DNA of 62,708 nt from an uncultured Oleiphilaceae bacterium. Lineage in GTDB: Bacteria; Pseudomonadota; Gammaproteobacteria; Pseudomonadales; Oleiphilaceae. The notes below the pieces were generated by a model. The model was not told where the DNA came from. It saw only the letters and a program-made list of their open reading frames with translations, and searched no databases. The translations under genes were made by a program, and so were the position numbers. Below are positions 1 to 8,266 of this stretch, piece by piece. How positions within the stretch are numbered: position 1 is the first letter of the stretch; each line of letters starts with the position of its first letter. The stretch is taken from positions 1-62,708 of the forward strand of contig CAJXUY010000023.1 in NCBI GenBank assembly GCA_913060665.1, written 5' to 3'.

Positions 1-128
1 GCAAAAAGCCTCTTATTTGTTGATACTTTCACAGCCTCGAAGCGGAATCAAGGAACAACCTTGGTTTCGACTTTACGGCCACTTCATGCTTAAATCAGTA
101 CAGGAACCAAAAACAAATAGGTACAGCT

Positions 129-605
129 ATGGAGCAACGCCACGTTGAACTCATTAGAAAGACCATAAGTTTAGCCCAGTACAACATAAAAAATGGTCTA
201 GGCGGGCCTTTTGGAGCCATTATCGCGAAAGATGGTATTGAAGTATCATCTGGCTGCAACAGCGTTACAACCAGCAATGACCCTACCGCTCACGCTGAAA
301 TCGTAGCCATACGCAATGCCTGCCAAACACTCAACACTTGGGACTTAAAAGGTTACGAACTTTACTCCAGCTGTGAGCCATGCCCGATGTGCCTTAGCGC
401 CGCTTATTGGGCCGGTATTAGTAAAATTTGGTTCTCAGCAAATAGGGCAGATGCTAGCCTGGCAGGGTTTGATGATGACTACCAGTACCAGGAAATATCA
501 AAACCCGTTGGTCAACGAAGTATGGGAATGTCGGTGCTAGTTCCCGCTGAAGGACAAGCACTGCTAAAAGAATGGCTCAACTCCCCTGACCGTATTGAGT
601 ACTAA
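129..605 (+). CDS. guaD: Guanine deaminase (GuaD, short bacterial type)
   Basis: Predicted cytosolic enzyme converting guanine to xanthine and ammonia (purine salvage, nitrogen release). The 158-residue protein has the cytidine-deaminase-fold zinc signature: HAE at 55-57 (zinc ligand His55, proton-shuttle Glu57) and PCPMC at 84-88 (ligands Cys85 and Cys88). The context TTSNDPTAHAE, the GFDDDYQYQEI stretch and the terminal EY are those of the short Bacillus-type GuaD, whose C-terminus is swapped into the partner subunit, rather than of TadA. Length matches that family (about 156). The start ATG has only a weak purine run upstream. It precedes nitrate-uptake genes in the same direction but lies 321 bp from the next one, so it is probably a separate unit. 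Alternative: another small nucleoside deaminase. Confidence 0.85.
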   Translation: MEQRHVELIRKTISLAQYNIKNGLGGPFGAIIAKDGIEVSSGCNSVTTSNDPTAHAEIVAIRNACQTLNTWDLKGYELYSSCEPCPMCLSAAYWAGISKIWFSANRADASLAGFDDDYQYQEISKPVGQRSMGMSVLVPAEGQALLKEWLNSPDRIEY

Positions 606-635
606 GCCTAGCAACCTTCCTTCATGTACCTTCTG

Positions 636-652
636 TGCACAAAAATAGCACT
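636..652 (+). promoter_or_regulatory. NtrC-like binding site
   Basis: TGCACAAAAATAGCAC matches 12 of 16 positions of the NtrC consensus TGCACCAAAATGGTGC. A weaker second copy starts at 671 (TGCACCTATATAG...). Both lie about 190-240 bp upstream of a sigma-54 promoter, a usual enhancer distance. Match judged by eye. Confidence 0.45.
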
Positions 653-874
653 TTTTTCTCTCCTCCTCGCTGCACCTATATAGTTCCAATGCTAGTCATA
701 CAACATGCCACCATAGCTACCCCCTATCAAGCTCCTACTATGTATCACATCTACTGTTACAATTGAAACGCCGTAAAATCATCAACTTAGTAGAACACAC
801 AAACTCAATACCCTCAGTAAAGACAGGCAATTCATCACAAATAATCATTTATAAGTACTACCAAGTACCTCTTT

Positions 875-890
875 TGGCATACTCGATGCA
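875..890 (+). promoter_or_regulatory. Sigma-54 promoter for the NIT-domain gene
   Basis: TGGCATACTCGATGCA has the invariant GG and GC of the -24/-12 elements separated by exactly 10 nt and resembles TGGCAC-N5-TTGCA. Transcription would start near 902, about 25 nt before the ATG at 927. Confidence 0.6.
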
Positions 891-926
891 TAGGAAATAA
901 TTACATTTTTAGGGATTTAATGAATT

Positions 927-1796
927 ATGCTCGATACTAATAATAACAACACAATAGATGCCAACAACCTTTACCTGCGACACAAACGACGCCTTGATGG
1001 CATTAGCAGTAGCAAAAAACTGCTCGATTTAATGCTTGAAATACAGCGACATAGGGCCGCAAGTCTAGCGTCTCTAGGCGGGGACCTCTTTTTCGAGAAT
1101 AGGATATTTAATATTCAAAAAAACACAACACAACGCTTGTTAGAGCTGAGTCGAAATAGTGAACAATTACTAACCCAACAGGAGCTCCGTCAACTTAACG
1201 GCGAGTGGATCACTATCCGTAGTCAGTGGCAAAAAGACAGCGTCATGCAGAACTTCCTATTACATGGGCATTTAATCAATCTAATACTCAGAATAAACAG
1301 CAGTATCTGTGCCCGCGCAGGTCACACTCAATTAGATAGTCAACATCAGGCACTTGCCCACTACTGCCTAAACGACCTACCACGCTTAATCGAAGTTGCT
1401 GCTCAAGCAAGAGGTCTCGCGACTCACTGCGCAGCGCAAAAAACAAACTCGGACAAAATAATGTCCAAAATAAAATATTTGGTCGATGAAATACGAACAT
1501 TAGACGACAAGTCTCAATCCACAGTAGTCCAATGCAGCGCCGAAAACTACCGTATCATTCAACATGTACGAACGACCAATAATAGCCAACGATATATGGA
1601 CACATTTATACAGCAACTCAAAGTACACTTTACAGAAAATAATACCCCCGAGCTTTTCTCAGATGAGATATATACCACCGGCAGCCAATTTATTATGGCG
1701 ACATATGGTGTTCTTTTAAGAGCCTACAAGCTGATGAGCAAGAGTATTGATGGAGACATGCAAGAATGGATATACCGTTCAAGCTACAACTGTTAA
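927..1796 (+). CDS. NIT-like nitrate/nitrite sensor protein without output domain
   Basis: An all-helical, soluble 289-residue protein that resembles the NIT ligand-binding module of nitrate/nitrite regulators such as Klebsiella NasR. Helix 1 carries LEIQRHRAASLASLGGD (residues 37-53, with Arg41 and Arg43), similar to the Q-x-ER-G/A-S helix of NIT domains. A second repeat carries IEVAAQARGLATH (Arg162), like the second helical bundle. NasR-type proteins end in an RNA-binding ANTAR domain; here the C-terminal 60 residues do not look like ANTAR, no HTH is visible, and there are no membrane helices. It is followed by nitrate-transporter genes and preceded by its own sigma-54/NtrC sites, so a nitrate-responsive role is likely, but how it signals is unknown. 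The NIT assignment is from motif resemblance and needs a profile search. Confidence 0.6.
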   Translation: MLDTNNNNTIDANNLYLRHKRRLDGISSSKKLLDLMLEIQRHRAASLASLGGDLFFENRIFNIQKNTTQRLLELSRNSEQLLTQQELRQLNGEWITIRSQWQKDSVMQNFLLHGHLINLILRINSSICARAGHTQLDSQHQALAHYCLNDLPRLIEVAAQARGLATHCAAQKTNSDKIMSKIKYLVDEIRTLDDKSQSTVVQCSAENYRIIQHVRTTNNSQRYMDTFIQQLKVHFTENNTPELFSDEIYTTGSQFIMATYGVLLRAYKLMSKSIDGDMQEWIYRSSYNC

Positions 1797-1915
1797 TAAA
1801 AACGCTAACCTGCTTAAATACCCGATCTAGCCCACCTTAATAACCCTATATAGAAAGTGCCGACCATAAATAGTCACACGATCCAGCACCGACCTCCCTC
1901 TTTTTAAACCCCAAT

Positions 1916-1932
1916 TGCACCAAATTAATGCA
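1916..1932 (+). promoter_or_regulatory. NtrC binding site upstream of nrtA
   Basis: TGCACCAAATTAATGCA matches 14 of 17 positions of the NtrC dyad TGCACCAAAATGGTGCA, with both outer arms perfect. It lies about 180 bp upstream of the sigma-54-like box. Confidence 0.6.
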
Positions 1933-2096
1933 CATATCAGCCATGGCTATTCACGTTTAACTCCTCAACATGCCCCATATTAGTCACACATACTCCGATA
2001 TAAGTGCACTTTTATATCCACACACCCTTTTATATTTATACATAAAACTCTCGAAAACAACATAAGCTATTGTTTTGTATGGATACAGGAGGCTAA

Positions 2097-2112
2097 TGGC
2101 ACGCACATTGAT
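2097..2112 (+). promoter_or_regulatory. Sigma-54-like promoter of nrt operon (imperfect -12)
   Basis: TGGCACGCACATTGAT has a perfect -24 element (TGGCACG) and correct spacing, but the -12 GC is GA. It sits 48 bp before the nrtA start. The defective -12 lowers confidence; the NtrC dyad upstream raises it. Confidence 0.4.
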
Positions 2113-2159
2113 ATACTTATAAGTAAGTATATATATTTCACACTAAAATAGGAGTCCTC

Positions 2160-3542
2160 ATGGGCATCTCTACGACAAAGAAAAAGAAGTTCAAAAGTTT
2201 ACTACTCACACTATCGATTTCTGCCTCCATTAGTTTGCCATCTATGGGCTATGCGGTAGAGCCAGAAAAAGATGAACTGAAGTTTGGCTTTATTAAATTA
2301 ACAGACATGGCGCCACTCGCCGTTGCCTATGAAAAAGGTTTCTTTGAAGATGAAGGTTTGTTTGTTCAGTTGGAAGCCCAAGCAAACTGGAAAGTATTGC
2401 TCGACAGAGTGATTACAGGTGAGCTTGATGGAGCACACATGTTGGCAGGCCAGCCTTTGGGAGCCACCATCGGGTTTGGAACACAGTCACACATTATCAC
2501 CGCGTTCAGTATGGACCTGAACGGTAACGCCATTACCGTTTCTAATAAGGTTTGGGATGAGATGAAACCACTGATCCCAAAAGATGCCGACGGCAAGCCT
2601 GTTCACCCAATTAAAGCCGACTATCTAAAACCTGTTATTGATAAATATAAAGACGAAGGCAAGCCCTTTAACATGGGAATGGTATTTCCAGTATCGACCC
2701 ATAACTACGAACTTCGTTATTGGTTAGCAGCAGGTGGGATTAACCCAGGACTATATGCGCCCCATAAAGGCGACACTTCAGGAAAAATAGATGCGGATGC
2801 GTTGTTATCCGTTACACCTCCACCTCAAATGCCATCGACCATGGAAGCAGGTACTATCGAGGGGTATTGTGTAGGTGAGCCATGGAACCAACAAGCGGTA
2901 TTTAAGAATATTGGTGTTCCTGTCATTACCGATTATGAAATTTGGAAAAACAATCCAGAAAAAGTATTTGGTGTCAGCAAAGGCTGGGCTGATAAATACC
3001 CTAACACCCATATTGCTGTCGTTAAATCATTAATCCGTGCAGCGGAATGGTTGGATGCTAACAATAATGGCAACCGCCCTGAAGCCGTTAAGATTCTTGC
3101 ACAACCAAATTACGTAGGTGCTGATTACGACGTTATTGCTAACAGTATGACTGGTACCTTTGAGTACGAAAAAGGTGATAAGCGAGATGTGCCAGATTTC
3201 AACGTATTCTTCCGATATAACGCCACCTACCCCTACTATAGCGATGCTATCTGGTACTTGACCCAAATGCGTAGATGGGGACAGATTTCAGAGCAGAAGC
3301 CTGATAGCTGGTACATGGATGTTGCAAAAAGCGTTTACCGCCCAGACATTTATGCTCAAGCCGCTAAAGAGTTAATTGCCGAAGGTAAGCTTAAAGCAAG
3401 TGATTTCCCAGCCTTTGATACCGAAGACGGTTTCAAAGCGCCGCAATCCGACTTCATTGATGGCATTACCTATGATGGCAAGCAACCCAACGCTTACCTT
3501 GAGAAGTTCTCAATTGGTCTAAAAGGAAAAGAACAGATTTAA
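2160..3542 (+). CDS. nrtA: Nitrate ABC transporter substrate-binding protein (NrtA/CmpA family)
   Basis: Periplasmic solute-binding protein of a nitrate-type ABC importer. It has a Sec signal peptide (KKKKF, then a hydrophobic run to about residue 33, ending in GYAVE) and no lipobox, so it is secreted rather than a lipoprotein. The mature part begins [21 protein letters not shown], the NrtA/SsuA-like fold, with [10 protein letters not shown] as in NrtA/CmpA proteins. The 460-residue length is that of NrtA/CmpA (about 440-460), well above taurine or sulfonate binders. AGGAG precedes the ATG. It is the first gene of nrtA-nrtB-ATPase, with stable hairpins in both gaps. Nitrate is the most likely ligand given the NIT gene and NtrC site; nitrite, cyanate or bicarbonate cannot be excluded. 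Confidence 0.9.
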   Translation: MGISTTKKKKFKSLLLTLSISASISLPSMGYAVEPEKDELKFGFIKLTDMAPLAVAYEKGFFEDEGLFVQLEAQANWKVLLDRVITGELDGAHMLAGQPLGATIGFGTQSHIITAFSMDLNGNAITVSNKVWDEMKPLIPKDADGKPVHPIKADYLKPVIDKYKDEGKPFNMGMVFPVSTHNYELRYWLAAGGINPGLYAPHKGDTSGKIDADALLSVTPPPQMPSTMEAGTIEGYCVGEPWNQQAVFKNIGVPVITDYEIWKNNPEKVFGVSKGWADKYPNTHIAVVKSLIRAAEWLDANNNGNRPEAVKILAQPNYVGADYDVIANSMTGTFEYEKGDKRDVPDFNVFFRYNATYPYYSDAIWYLTQMRRWGQISEQKPDSWYMDVAKSVYRPDIYAQAAKELIAEGKLKASDFPAFDTEDGFKAPQSDFIDGITYDGKQPNAYLEKFSIGLKGKEQI

Positions 3543-3551
3543 CAAAAGCCG

Positions 3552-3579
3552 GTATGAGGAGGAATAGGCCTCCTCATAC
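3552..3579 (+). other. Intercistronic stem-loop after nrtA
   Basis: An 11-bp perfect stem (GTATGAGGAGG / CCTCCTCATAC) with a 6-nt loop and no T-tract follows the nrtA stop. A second dyad at 3626-3663 (TAGTCC...GGACTA enclosing CAACGATTTCGTTG) comes before nrtB. Such structures usually stabilise the binding-protein mRNA over the permease mRNA. Confidence 0.6.
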
Positions 3580-3700
3580 AAAACTTTCTGATAACGGGGC
3601 GTTCTAATAGCAGGCCCCCAGAGGCTAGTCCACCTCATACAACGATTTCGTTGATACGGACTACCCGTAAATAACTCCCTATTTTAAAGGTTGCAGTCCT

Positions 3701-4723
3701 ATGTCTACACGAATAATTAACTTTTTTGAGTCTACCGGGCTCAGCTGGCTGGCGCCGTTTGTGAAACTTATCACAGGGGATAACCGAGGTCAGCAGCTCA
3801 ACATTATTTTTAAGTCTCTTGGTATTCCGCTTGTAGCCTTTGCACTGTTCTTGTTCTTTTGGGACTTATCTGCATCCAGGGTCAACACTAGCCTAGGAAC
3901 TCTACCCGGCCCCACCCAAGTGATGGAACAAGCTCAAGGTCTTGTAGTTGAACACAACGCTGAAAAAGAGAAAGAAGAAGCCTTCTATGAGCGCCAGGAA
4001 AAGAGAAATGCCGCAAAACTGGCAAAAAACCCTGAAGCGAAAGTTAAATGGAGGAATTACAATGGCCGTGCTACTTACGTAGACCAGATATGGACAAGCC
4101 TATACACCGTTTTTACCGGCTTCCTTCTTGCTAGTTTTATCGCCATCCCGATTGGTATAGTGTGCGGACTAAATCAAACCGTTTACTCCGCCCTGGATCC
4201 ACTAATTCAAATTTTCAAACCAGTCTCTCCTCTGGCCTGGCTCCCCATTGTCACGATGGTCGTCAGTGCAGTATACGTCAGCGATGACCCCATGTTTGCA
4301 AAATCATTTGTCACTTCTGCGATTACCGTCACCCTATGTTGCTTATGGCCAACACTTATTAATACAGCAGTAGGCGTGGGCTCCATTGATAAAGATTTAA
4401 TTAATGTAAGTCTAGTTCTTCGCCTTAGCTGGTTCCAGAAGTTGACCAAAGTCGTTTTACCATCATCTATACCGATGATTTTTACCGGGCTTCGCCTCTC
4501 TCTAGGTGTTGGTTGGATGGTACTCATTGCCGCTGAAATGCTGGCGCAAAATCCAGGACTTGGAAAGTTTGTATGGGATGAGTTTCAAAACGGTAGTTCG
4601 AACTCCTTAGGCAGAATTATGGTAGCAGTGCTAACAATTGGTTTTATTGGGTTTATTCTCGACCGATTAATGCTAACTCTGCAAAGACGAGTGTCATGGG
4701 ATAAAAGCGCGATTCTTAAATGA
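3701..4723 (+). CDS. nrtB: Nitrate ABC transporter permease (NrtB)
   Basis: Inner-membrane permease of the nitrate importer. An N-terminal membrane helix lies at about residues 43-60. A charged, Lys/Glu-rich insertion follows (about 88-125), and then a six-helix BPD_transp_1 domain. The coupling-loop EAA motif is seen as INVSLVLRLSWFQKLTKVVLP, and GWMVLIAAEML is typical of the NrtB/SsuC family. Length 340 fits proteobacterial NrtB with its extended N-terminus. Start ATG with AAAGG 11 nt upstream. The 158-bp gap from nrtA carries two stem-loops, suggesting lower expression than the binding protein. Confidence 0.88.
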   Translation: MSTRIINFFESTGLSWLAPFVKLITGDNRGQQLNIIFKSLGIPLVAFALFLFFWDLSASRVNTSLGTLPGPTQVMEQAQGLVVEHNAEKEKEEAFYERQEKRNAAKLAKNPEAKVKWRNYNGRATYVDQIWTSLYTVFTGFLLASFIAIPIGIVCGLNQTVYSALDPLIQIFKPVSPLAWLPIVTMVVSAVYVSDDPMFAKSFVTSAITVTLCCLWPTLINTAVGVGSIDKDLINVSLVLRLSWFQKLTKVVLPSSIPMIFTGLRLSLGVGWMVLIAAEMLAQNPGLGKFVWDEFQNGSSNSLGRIMVAVLTIGFIGFILDRLMLTLQRRVSWDKSAILK

Positions 4724-4755
4724 CCCCCAACCAAAGACAACCTTAATTTGAAGAC

Positions 4756-4783
4756 AGCCATCCTCCCATAGACGAGGATGGCT
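4756..4783 (+). other. Intercistronic stem-loop between nrtB and the ATPase gene
   Basis: A 10-bp perfect stem (AGCCATCCTC / GAGGATGGCT) with an 8-nt loop and no T-tract. It is followed by CTCATACGAA, reminiscent of CTCATACAA downstream of the stems after nrtA. Confidence 0.5.
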
Positions 4784-4823
4784 CATACGAAATACTACAA
4801 GATTTGATAATGGAGTAATAACA

Positions 4824-5621
4824 ATGAGTTCATCATACTTAAGCATTGAACAAGTCTCTATTGAATTCCCTACACCAAAAGGCCCCTTTAAAGCATTAGA
4901 TGAAGTTGACTTAAGAATAGATAAAGGTGAGTTTATTTCTCTGATCGGGCACTCGGGTTGTGGTAAATCTACAGTGCTCAACATTGTTGCAGGATTGTAT
5001 GAAGCAACGTCAGGGGGCGTAATACTTGACGGTAAAGAAGTGTCAGAACCCGGCCCAGAACGCTCTGTGGTTTTTCAGAATCACTCACTTTTACCCTGGT
5101 TGACCTGTTATGAAAACGTCAAACTGGCAGTGGATACGGTTTTTACCAAGACAATGAACCGGAGGGAGCGCCACGATTGGATAATGCATAACCTTGATTT
5201 GGTGCATATGACTCATGCCGCACGTAAGCGACCCAGTGAGATTTCTGGCGGCATGAAGCAACGTATTGGTATTGCTCGTGCGCTCTCGATGAAACCAAAA
5301 GTACTACTAATGGATGAACCCTTCGGTGCGCTAGATGCGTTGACACGCTCTCACCTTCAAGATTCGTTGATGGAAATACAGGCCGACTTAAACAACACAG
5401 TCATTATGATTACACATGACGTTGACGAAGCAGTCTTACTGTCTGACCGAATCGTCATGATGACCAATGGCCCTGAAGCTACCGTAGGCGAAATACTCAA
5501 CATTGAATTACCAAGGCCCAGACACCGTCTAGCACTAGCCGATGACCCAACCTATAACCACTACCGGGCGCAGGTGCTTTCGTTCTTACATGAACGACAC
5601 AGCAAACCCGAAGCGGCTTAG
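4824..5621 (+). CDS. nrtD: Nitrate ABC transporter ATP-binding protein (NrtD-like)
   Basis: Cytoplasmic ATPase subunit powering nitrate import. Walker A is GHSGCGKST (about residues 42-50). The Q-loop is VVFQNHSLLPWL, the ABC signature ISGGMKQRIGIARAL, Walker B VLLMDEPFGALDA, and the switch His is in MITHDVDEA. The 265-residue length and the absence of a C-terminal NrtA-like domain make it NrtD-type rather than the large NrtC of cyanobacteria. The system would therefore use a homodimeric ATPase. GGAG lies 8 nt upstream of the ATG. It is the last gene of the operon; no nitrate or nitrite reductase is present in the window. Confidence 0.9.
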   Translation: MSSSYLSIEQVSIEFPTPKGPFKALDEVDLRIDKGEFISLIGHSGCGKSTVLNIVAGLYEATSGGVILDGKEVSEPGPERSVVFQNHSLLPWLTCYENVKLAVDTVFTKTMNRRERHDWIMHNLDLVHMTHAARKRPSEISGGMKQRIGIARALSMKPKVLLMDEPFGALDALTRSHLQDSLMEIQADLNNTVIMITHDVDEAVLLSDRIVMMTNGPEATVGEILNIELPRPRHRLALADDPTYNHYRAQVLSFLHERHSKPEAA

Positions 5622-5789
5622 TTAATTTAAACGGAAAAGGTCACCGGAAGCTCACGCTTAAACGACAATAAGGTTCACACTGCCAAACTCTAACGTGCCA
5701 CAGCTTCATAACAAACATGGCCATATAAGTGCATTTCACAATGTTTGACAGGTTTTGAGCGACATTTAACCAACCCCCTCGATGAATCG

Positions 5790-5888
5790 GTATATAATGT
5801 TCGCAGAGTCATTGAGAAGCAATCATGATTCTACCTTCTGTTAAGACCCATTTTAATAAGCCGCCTGAGTTATCAGGCGGCTTTTTTT
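5790..5888 (+). ncRNA. Candidate small RNA between nrtD and comM
   Basis: A TATAAT box at 5793-5798 is followed about 65 nt later by a strong terminator. The transcript (about 85 nt) would include an AGAAG...CTTCT stem. No good -35 element is seen, so the terminator may simply serve the nrt operon, whose last gene ends 240 bp earlier. Low confidence. Confidence 0.25.
5860..5888 (+). terminator. Rho-independent terminator
   Basis: A 9-bp stem GCCGCCTGA / TCAGGCGGC with loop GTTA, followed directly by seven T. Oriented for plus-strand transcripts, so it ends the nrt operon and/or the candidate small RNA. Confidence 0.9.
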
Positions 5889-5894
5889 GTCTGT

Positions 5895-7403
5895 TTAGGT
5901 CGCCTTTCGATCGAGTTTCCGATACCCCAACGCCTCAGTTATATGCTGCATTGAAACAACGTCCACCTGCTGAAGGTCTGCTATTGTTCTAGCCACTCGA
6001 AGTACACGGTGGAAAGCTCTGGCTGAAAGCCCCAAACGATTCATGGCGTTTTCCAATAATGAACGTGACTGGTTATTCAATTTACAAACTTCTTCCAGCT
6101 CAGTGCCCGACAACTCACGATTCGCTTTACCTGAACGCTGATATTGAATTTCACGCGCGATTAATACCCGCGCTTTTACCATTTCGCTACTTTCTGTATT
6201 CAACGACGTGGAAATCAAAACATCCGCTGCTTGAGCAGGGACTTCAACATGCATATCGAAACGATCCAATAGCGGGCCCGACAGCTTTTGTCGGTACTTT
6301 GTAACCTGTTGCGGCGTGTCTGTGCACTCAATACTTGGGTGTCCATGATATCCGCAGGGGCAAGGATTCATTGCCGCTACTAGCTGAAACCGAGCCGGAA
6401 AGGTAATTTGCGACGCGGCTCGTGAAATCGCAATATGACCACTTTCCAAAGGTTCTCGTAATACCTCTAGTACTTTACGGCTGTACTCTGGCAGTTCATC
6501 TAAAAACAACACTCCATTGTGAGCAAGCGAGATTTCTCCAGGCTTAGGTGAGCTTCCTCCCCCAACCAACGCAACCGCAGAGGCTGTATGATGAGGCGTT
6601 CGAAAAGGGCGACGACCCCAGCTTGCAATATCGACTGGCTGACCACTAATAGAGTGGATCGCGGCCACTTCAAGTGCCTCACTTTCAGTTAAACCAGGAA
6701 GAATACCGGGCAATCGAGAGGCAAGCATACTTTTGCCGGTGCCTGGAGGCCCATAAAAAAGTAGATTAAGGCTGGCTGCTGCCGCTATTTCTAACGCTCG
6801 CCTCGCCAGAAATTGACCCTTTACGTCTAAGAGGTCTGGTATAACCAAACGATCTTGACGATGCTCATCAAATGTTAATTCAGGTAAGAGGGTATCTCCT
6901 TTAATATCAGAGCAGACTTGCAATAGATGACCAACAGCGAGCATTCGAGTTGATCGACATAACGAAGCTTCTTCGCTGTTTTGCAATGGTACATATAAGG
7001 TTCGCCCCTCTTTGCCGCAGGCCATTGCGGCAGGAAGACAGCCCTTCACCGAGCGAACATCACCTGTTAACGCTAACTCACCAATAAACTCTCGACTCGC
7101 TAAGTCTTCGGCAGGCAATTGATGAGACGCTGCAAGAATACCCAAGGCGATCGCCAAGTCATATCGCCCCCCCTCTTTTGGCAGATCAGCTGGGGCTAAG
7201 TTAATGGTGATTCGTCGATTAGGGAACTCAAAACCAGAATTGATAAGGGCGCTTCTTACCCGATCCTTACTTTCTTTAACCGCGGTTTCAGGCAAACCGA
7301 CAATCGAAAGGCTAGGCAGACCATTTGAGATATGAGTTTCTACTGTAACTAATGGAGAACTAACGCCCACGCGGGCACGACTATAGATAATCGAAAGTGA
7401 CAT
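5895..7403 (-). CDS. comM: Mg-chelatase-like AAA+ ATPase ComM (YifB)
   Basis: Hexameric branch-migration helicase that promotes integration of DNA during natural transformation, acting in the cytoplasm. The N-terminal Lon-protease-like/ChlI domain (about 20-140) is followed by the AAA+ Mg-chelatase domain with Walker A YGPPGTGKSMLA (about 217-228) and Walker B VLFLDELPEY. A C-terminal Mg-chelatase domain includes the zinc-like cluster CPCGYHG...C. The 502-residue length is typical for YifB/ComM. AAGGAA precedes the ATG. It lies downstream of ubiK on the same strand. Confidence 0.93.
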   Translation of the reverse strand: MSLSIIYSRARVGVSSPLVTVETHISNGLPSLSIVGLPETAVKESKDRVRSALINSGFEFPNRRITINLAPADLPKEGGRYDLAIALGILAASHQLPAEDLASREFIGELALTGDVRSVKGCLPAAMACGKEGRTLYVPLQNSEEASLCRSTRMLAVGHLLQVCSDIKGDTLLPELTFDEHRQDRLVIPDLLDVKGQFLARRALEIAAAASLNLLFYGPPGTGKSMLASRLPGILPGLTESEALEVAAIHSISGQPVDIASWGRRPFRTPHHTASAVALVGGGSSPKPGEISLAHNGVLFLDELPEYSRKVLEVLREPLESGHIAISRAASQITFPARFQLVAAMNPCPCGYHGHPSIECTDTPQQVTKYRQKLSGPLLDRFDMHVEVPAQAADVLISTSLNTESSEMVKARVLIAREIQYQRSGKANRELSGTELEEVCKLNNQSRSLLENAMNRLGLSARAFHRVLRVARTIADLQQVDVVSMQHITEALGYRKLDRKAT

Positions 7404-7568
7404 AGCATTCCTTGCTATTGTCCCACCTTGTTATGACCCATCAACAGTATTGATAAATCCAATAAAGGGGGATGTTCCAATTTAGTGCATCAATACATGC
7501 ACATTATTAATTTGTTTAAATCAAGCCCCAGACAGCCTATTTTTGTCTGCCCACAGGCGAATATGTTC

Positions 7569-7823
7569 TTACTTGTCTGTAATCTTCTCTTCTAGCTCAC
7601 TCACTTGCTTTTCTAATTGCTCTAACATGGAGCGAGTTCTGTGCAATACCGCTTGCTGCGTCTCAAACTCCTCGCGAGTGACGAGGTCTAATTTACTCAG
7701 AACACTACTCACGACCATTTTCACATGGTTGTGCAGGTCATCTTGTGCAGACTTTGCTACATCAGGAATAAATTGACCTACTTGCTCATGAATAGAACTT
7801 AAAAGTTGTTGTGGTGTTAACAT
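7569..7823 (-). CDS. ubiK: Ubiquinone biosynthesis accessory factor UbiK
   Basis: Small (84 aa) coiled-coil accessory factor (YqiC/BMFP family) that assists the late, O2-dependent ubiquinone biosynthesis complex at the membrane. LDLVTREEFETQQAVLHRTRSMLEQLEKQ closely follows the family pattern LDLVSREEFDVQ..VL.RTREKL..LE. The C-terminal half is a trimeric-type coiled coil. I chose the internal ATG because AAGGAG lies 9 nt upstream of it; a longer TTG reading would overlap that ribosome site. Gene order ubiK-comM next to glnK-amtB is conserved in Pseudomonas-like bacteria. Confidence 0.88.
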   Translation of the reverse strand: MLTPQQLLSSIHEQVGQFIPDVAKSAQDDLHNHVKMVVSSVLSKLDLVTREEFETQQAVLHRTRSMLEQLEKQVSELEEKITDK

Positions 7824-7949
7824 TAACTGCAACTCCTTATAATTCAATTAATTAAAAACTGCCACCCAGCCACCATAGTGAAAGCAGGGTAACGCTCTGA
7901 AGCATTTACAATCAGACGTGAATCTCGCTTATAAGCCAAATTGCTCCAA

Positions 7950-8011
7950 ATTATAGGGTGTGCTCCGCACACCAAAGACTCTAACATTGTTGCTCAAGCA
8001 CGCCCTATAAT
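7950..8011. repeat. Nested inverted repeats (mutually exclusive stems)
   Basis: The outer arms ATTATAGGGTGTGCT and AGCACGCCCTATAAT pair over 15 bp with one G-T. An inner perfect hairpin GGTGTGC-TCC-GCACACC (7957-7973) overlaps the left arm, so the two folds exclude each other. Function unknown. Confidence 0.6.
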
Positions 8012-8098
8012 GTTAAAAACCAATAATCAATACGCTTAGCTGACCATCATTCTAACATGCTTATTATCATCCGCTAGATTAATCTCCACAGCCATAAA

Positions 8099-8115
8099 TG
8101 CACCAAGTTGATGCG
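8099..8115 (+). promoter_or_regulatory. NtrC binding site of glnK-amtB
   Basis: TGCACCAAGTTGATGCG matches 13 of 17 positions of the NtrC dyad and lies about 150 bp upstream of the -24 element. Confidence 0.6.
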
Positions 8116-8250
8116 CCAAGCTTCATTTGACAGCATTACCGCACTAGATCAGTTCGCATTCGCGAGCAATGCGCTATAATTGGGCTTACAAAATTAACAA
8201 ACCCAAAACAAATAGCGCTATCTAATTGTTTTTTATGTTATTTTAACCAT

Positions 8251-8266
8251 TGGCACAGCTAATGCT
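8251..8266 (+). promoter_or_regulatory. Sigma-54 promoter of glnK-amtB
   Basis: TGGCACAGCTAATGCT has GG-N10-GC with a perfect TGGCAC -24 element. The predicted start near 8278 gives a 110-nt leader to glnK. This arrangement (NtrC enhancer plus sigma-54) is the known mode of control of glnK-amtB. Confidence 0.75.

Larger units (their letters stand above)
606..926. other. Intergenic region with nitrogen-control sites
   Basis: No gene is seen in this 321-bp AT-rich gap. It holds two NtrC-like dyads and a sigma-54 promoter, listed separately, all positioned to drive the downstream NIT-domain gene. No clear terminator for the deaminase gene is visible. Confidence 0.6.
1797..2159. other. nrtA upstream region
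   Basis: This 363-bp AT-rich gap contains no gene. It holds a strong NtrC-like dyad, a sigma-54-like box, and AT-rich sequence in between. With a start site near 2122 the mRNA leader would be only about 35-40 nt, leaving no room for a NasR-type antitermination leader. Confidence 0.6.

Noticed and set aside
77-89. Sigma-54-like box upstream of guaD
   Set aside because: The GG and GC are only 9 nt apart instead of 10 and the -24 element is CGGCCA, so it does not fit the consensus.
1797-2159. NasR-type antitermination leader for the nrt operon
   Set aside because: The predicted leader after the sigma-54 box is too short, no terminator hairpin precedes nrtA, and the NIT protein has no ANTAR domain.
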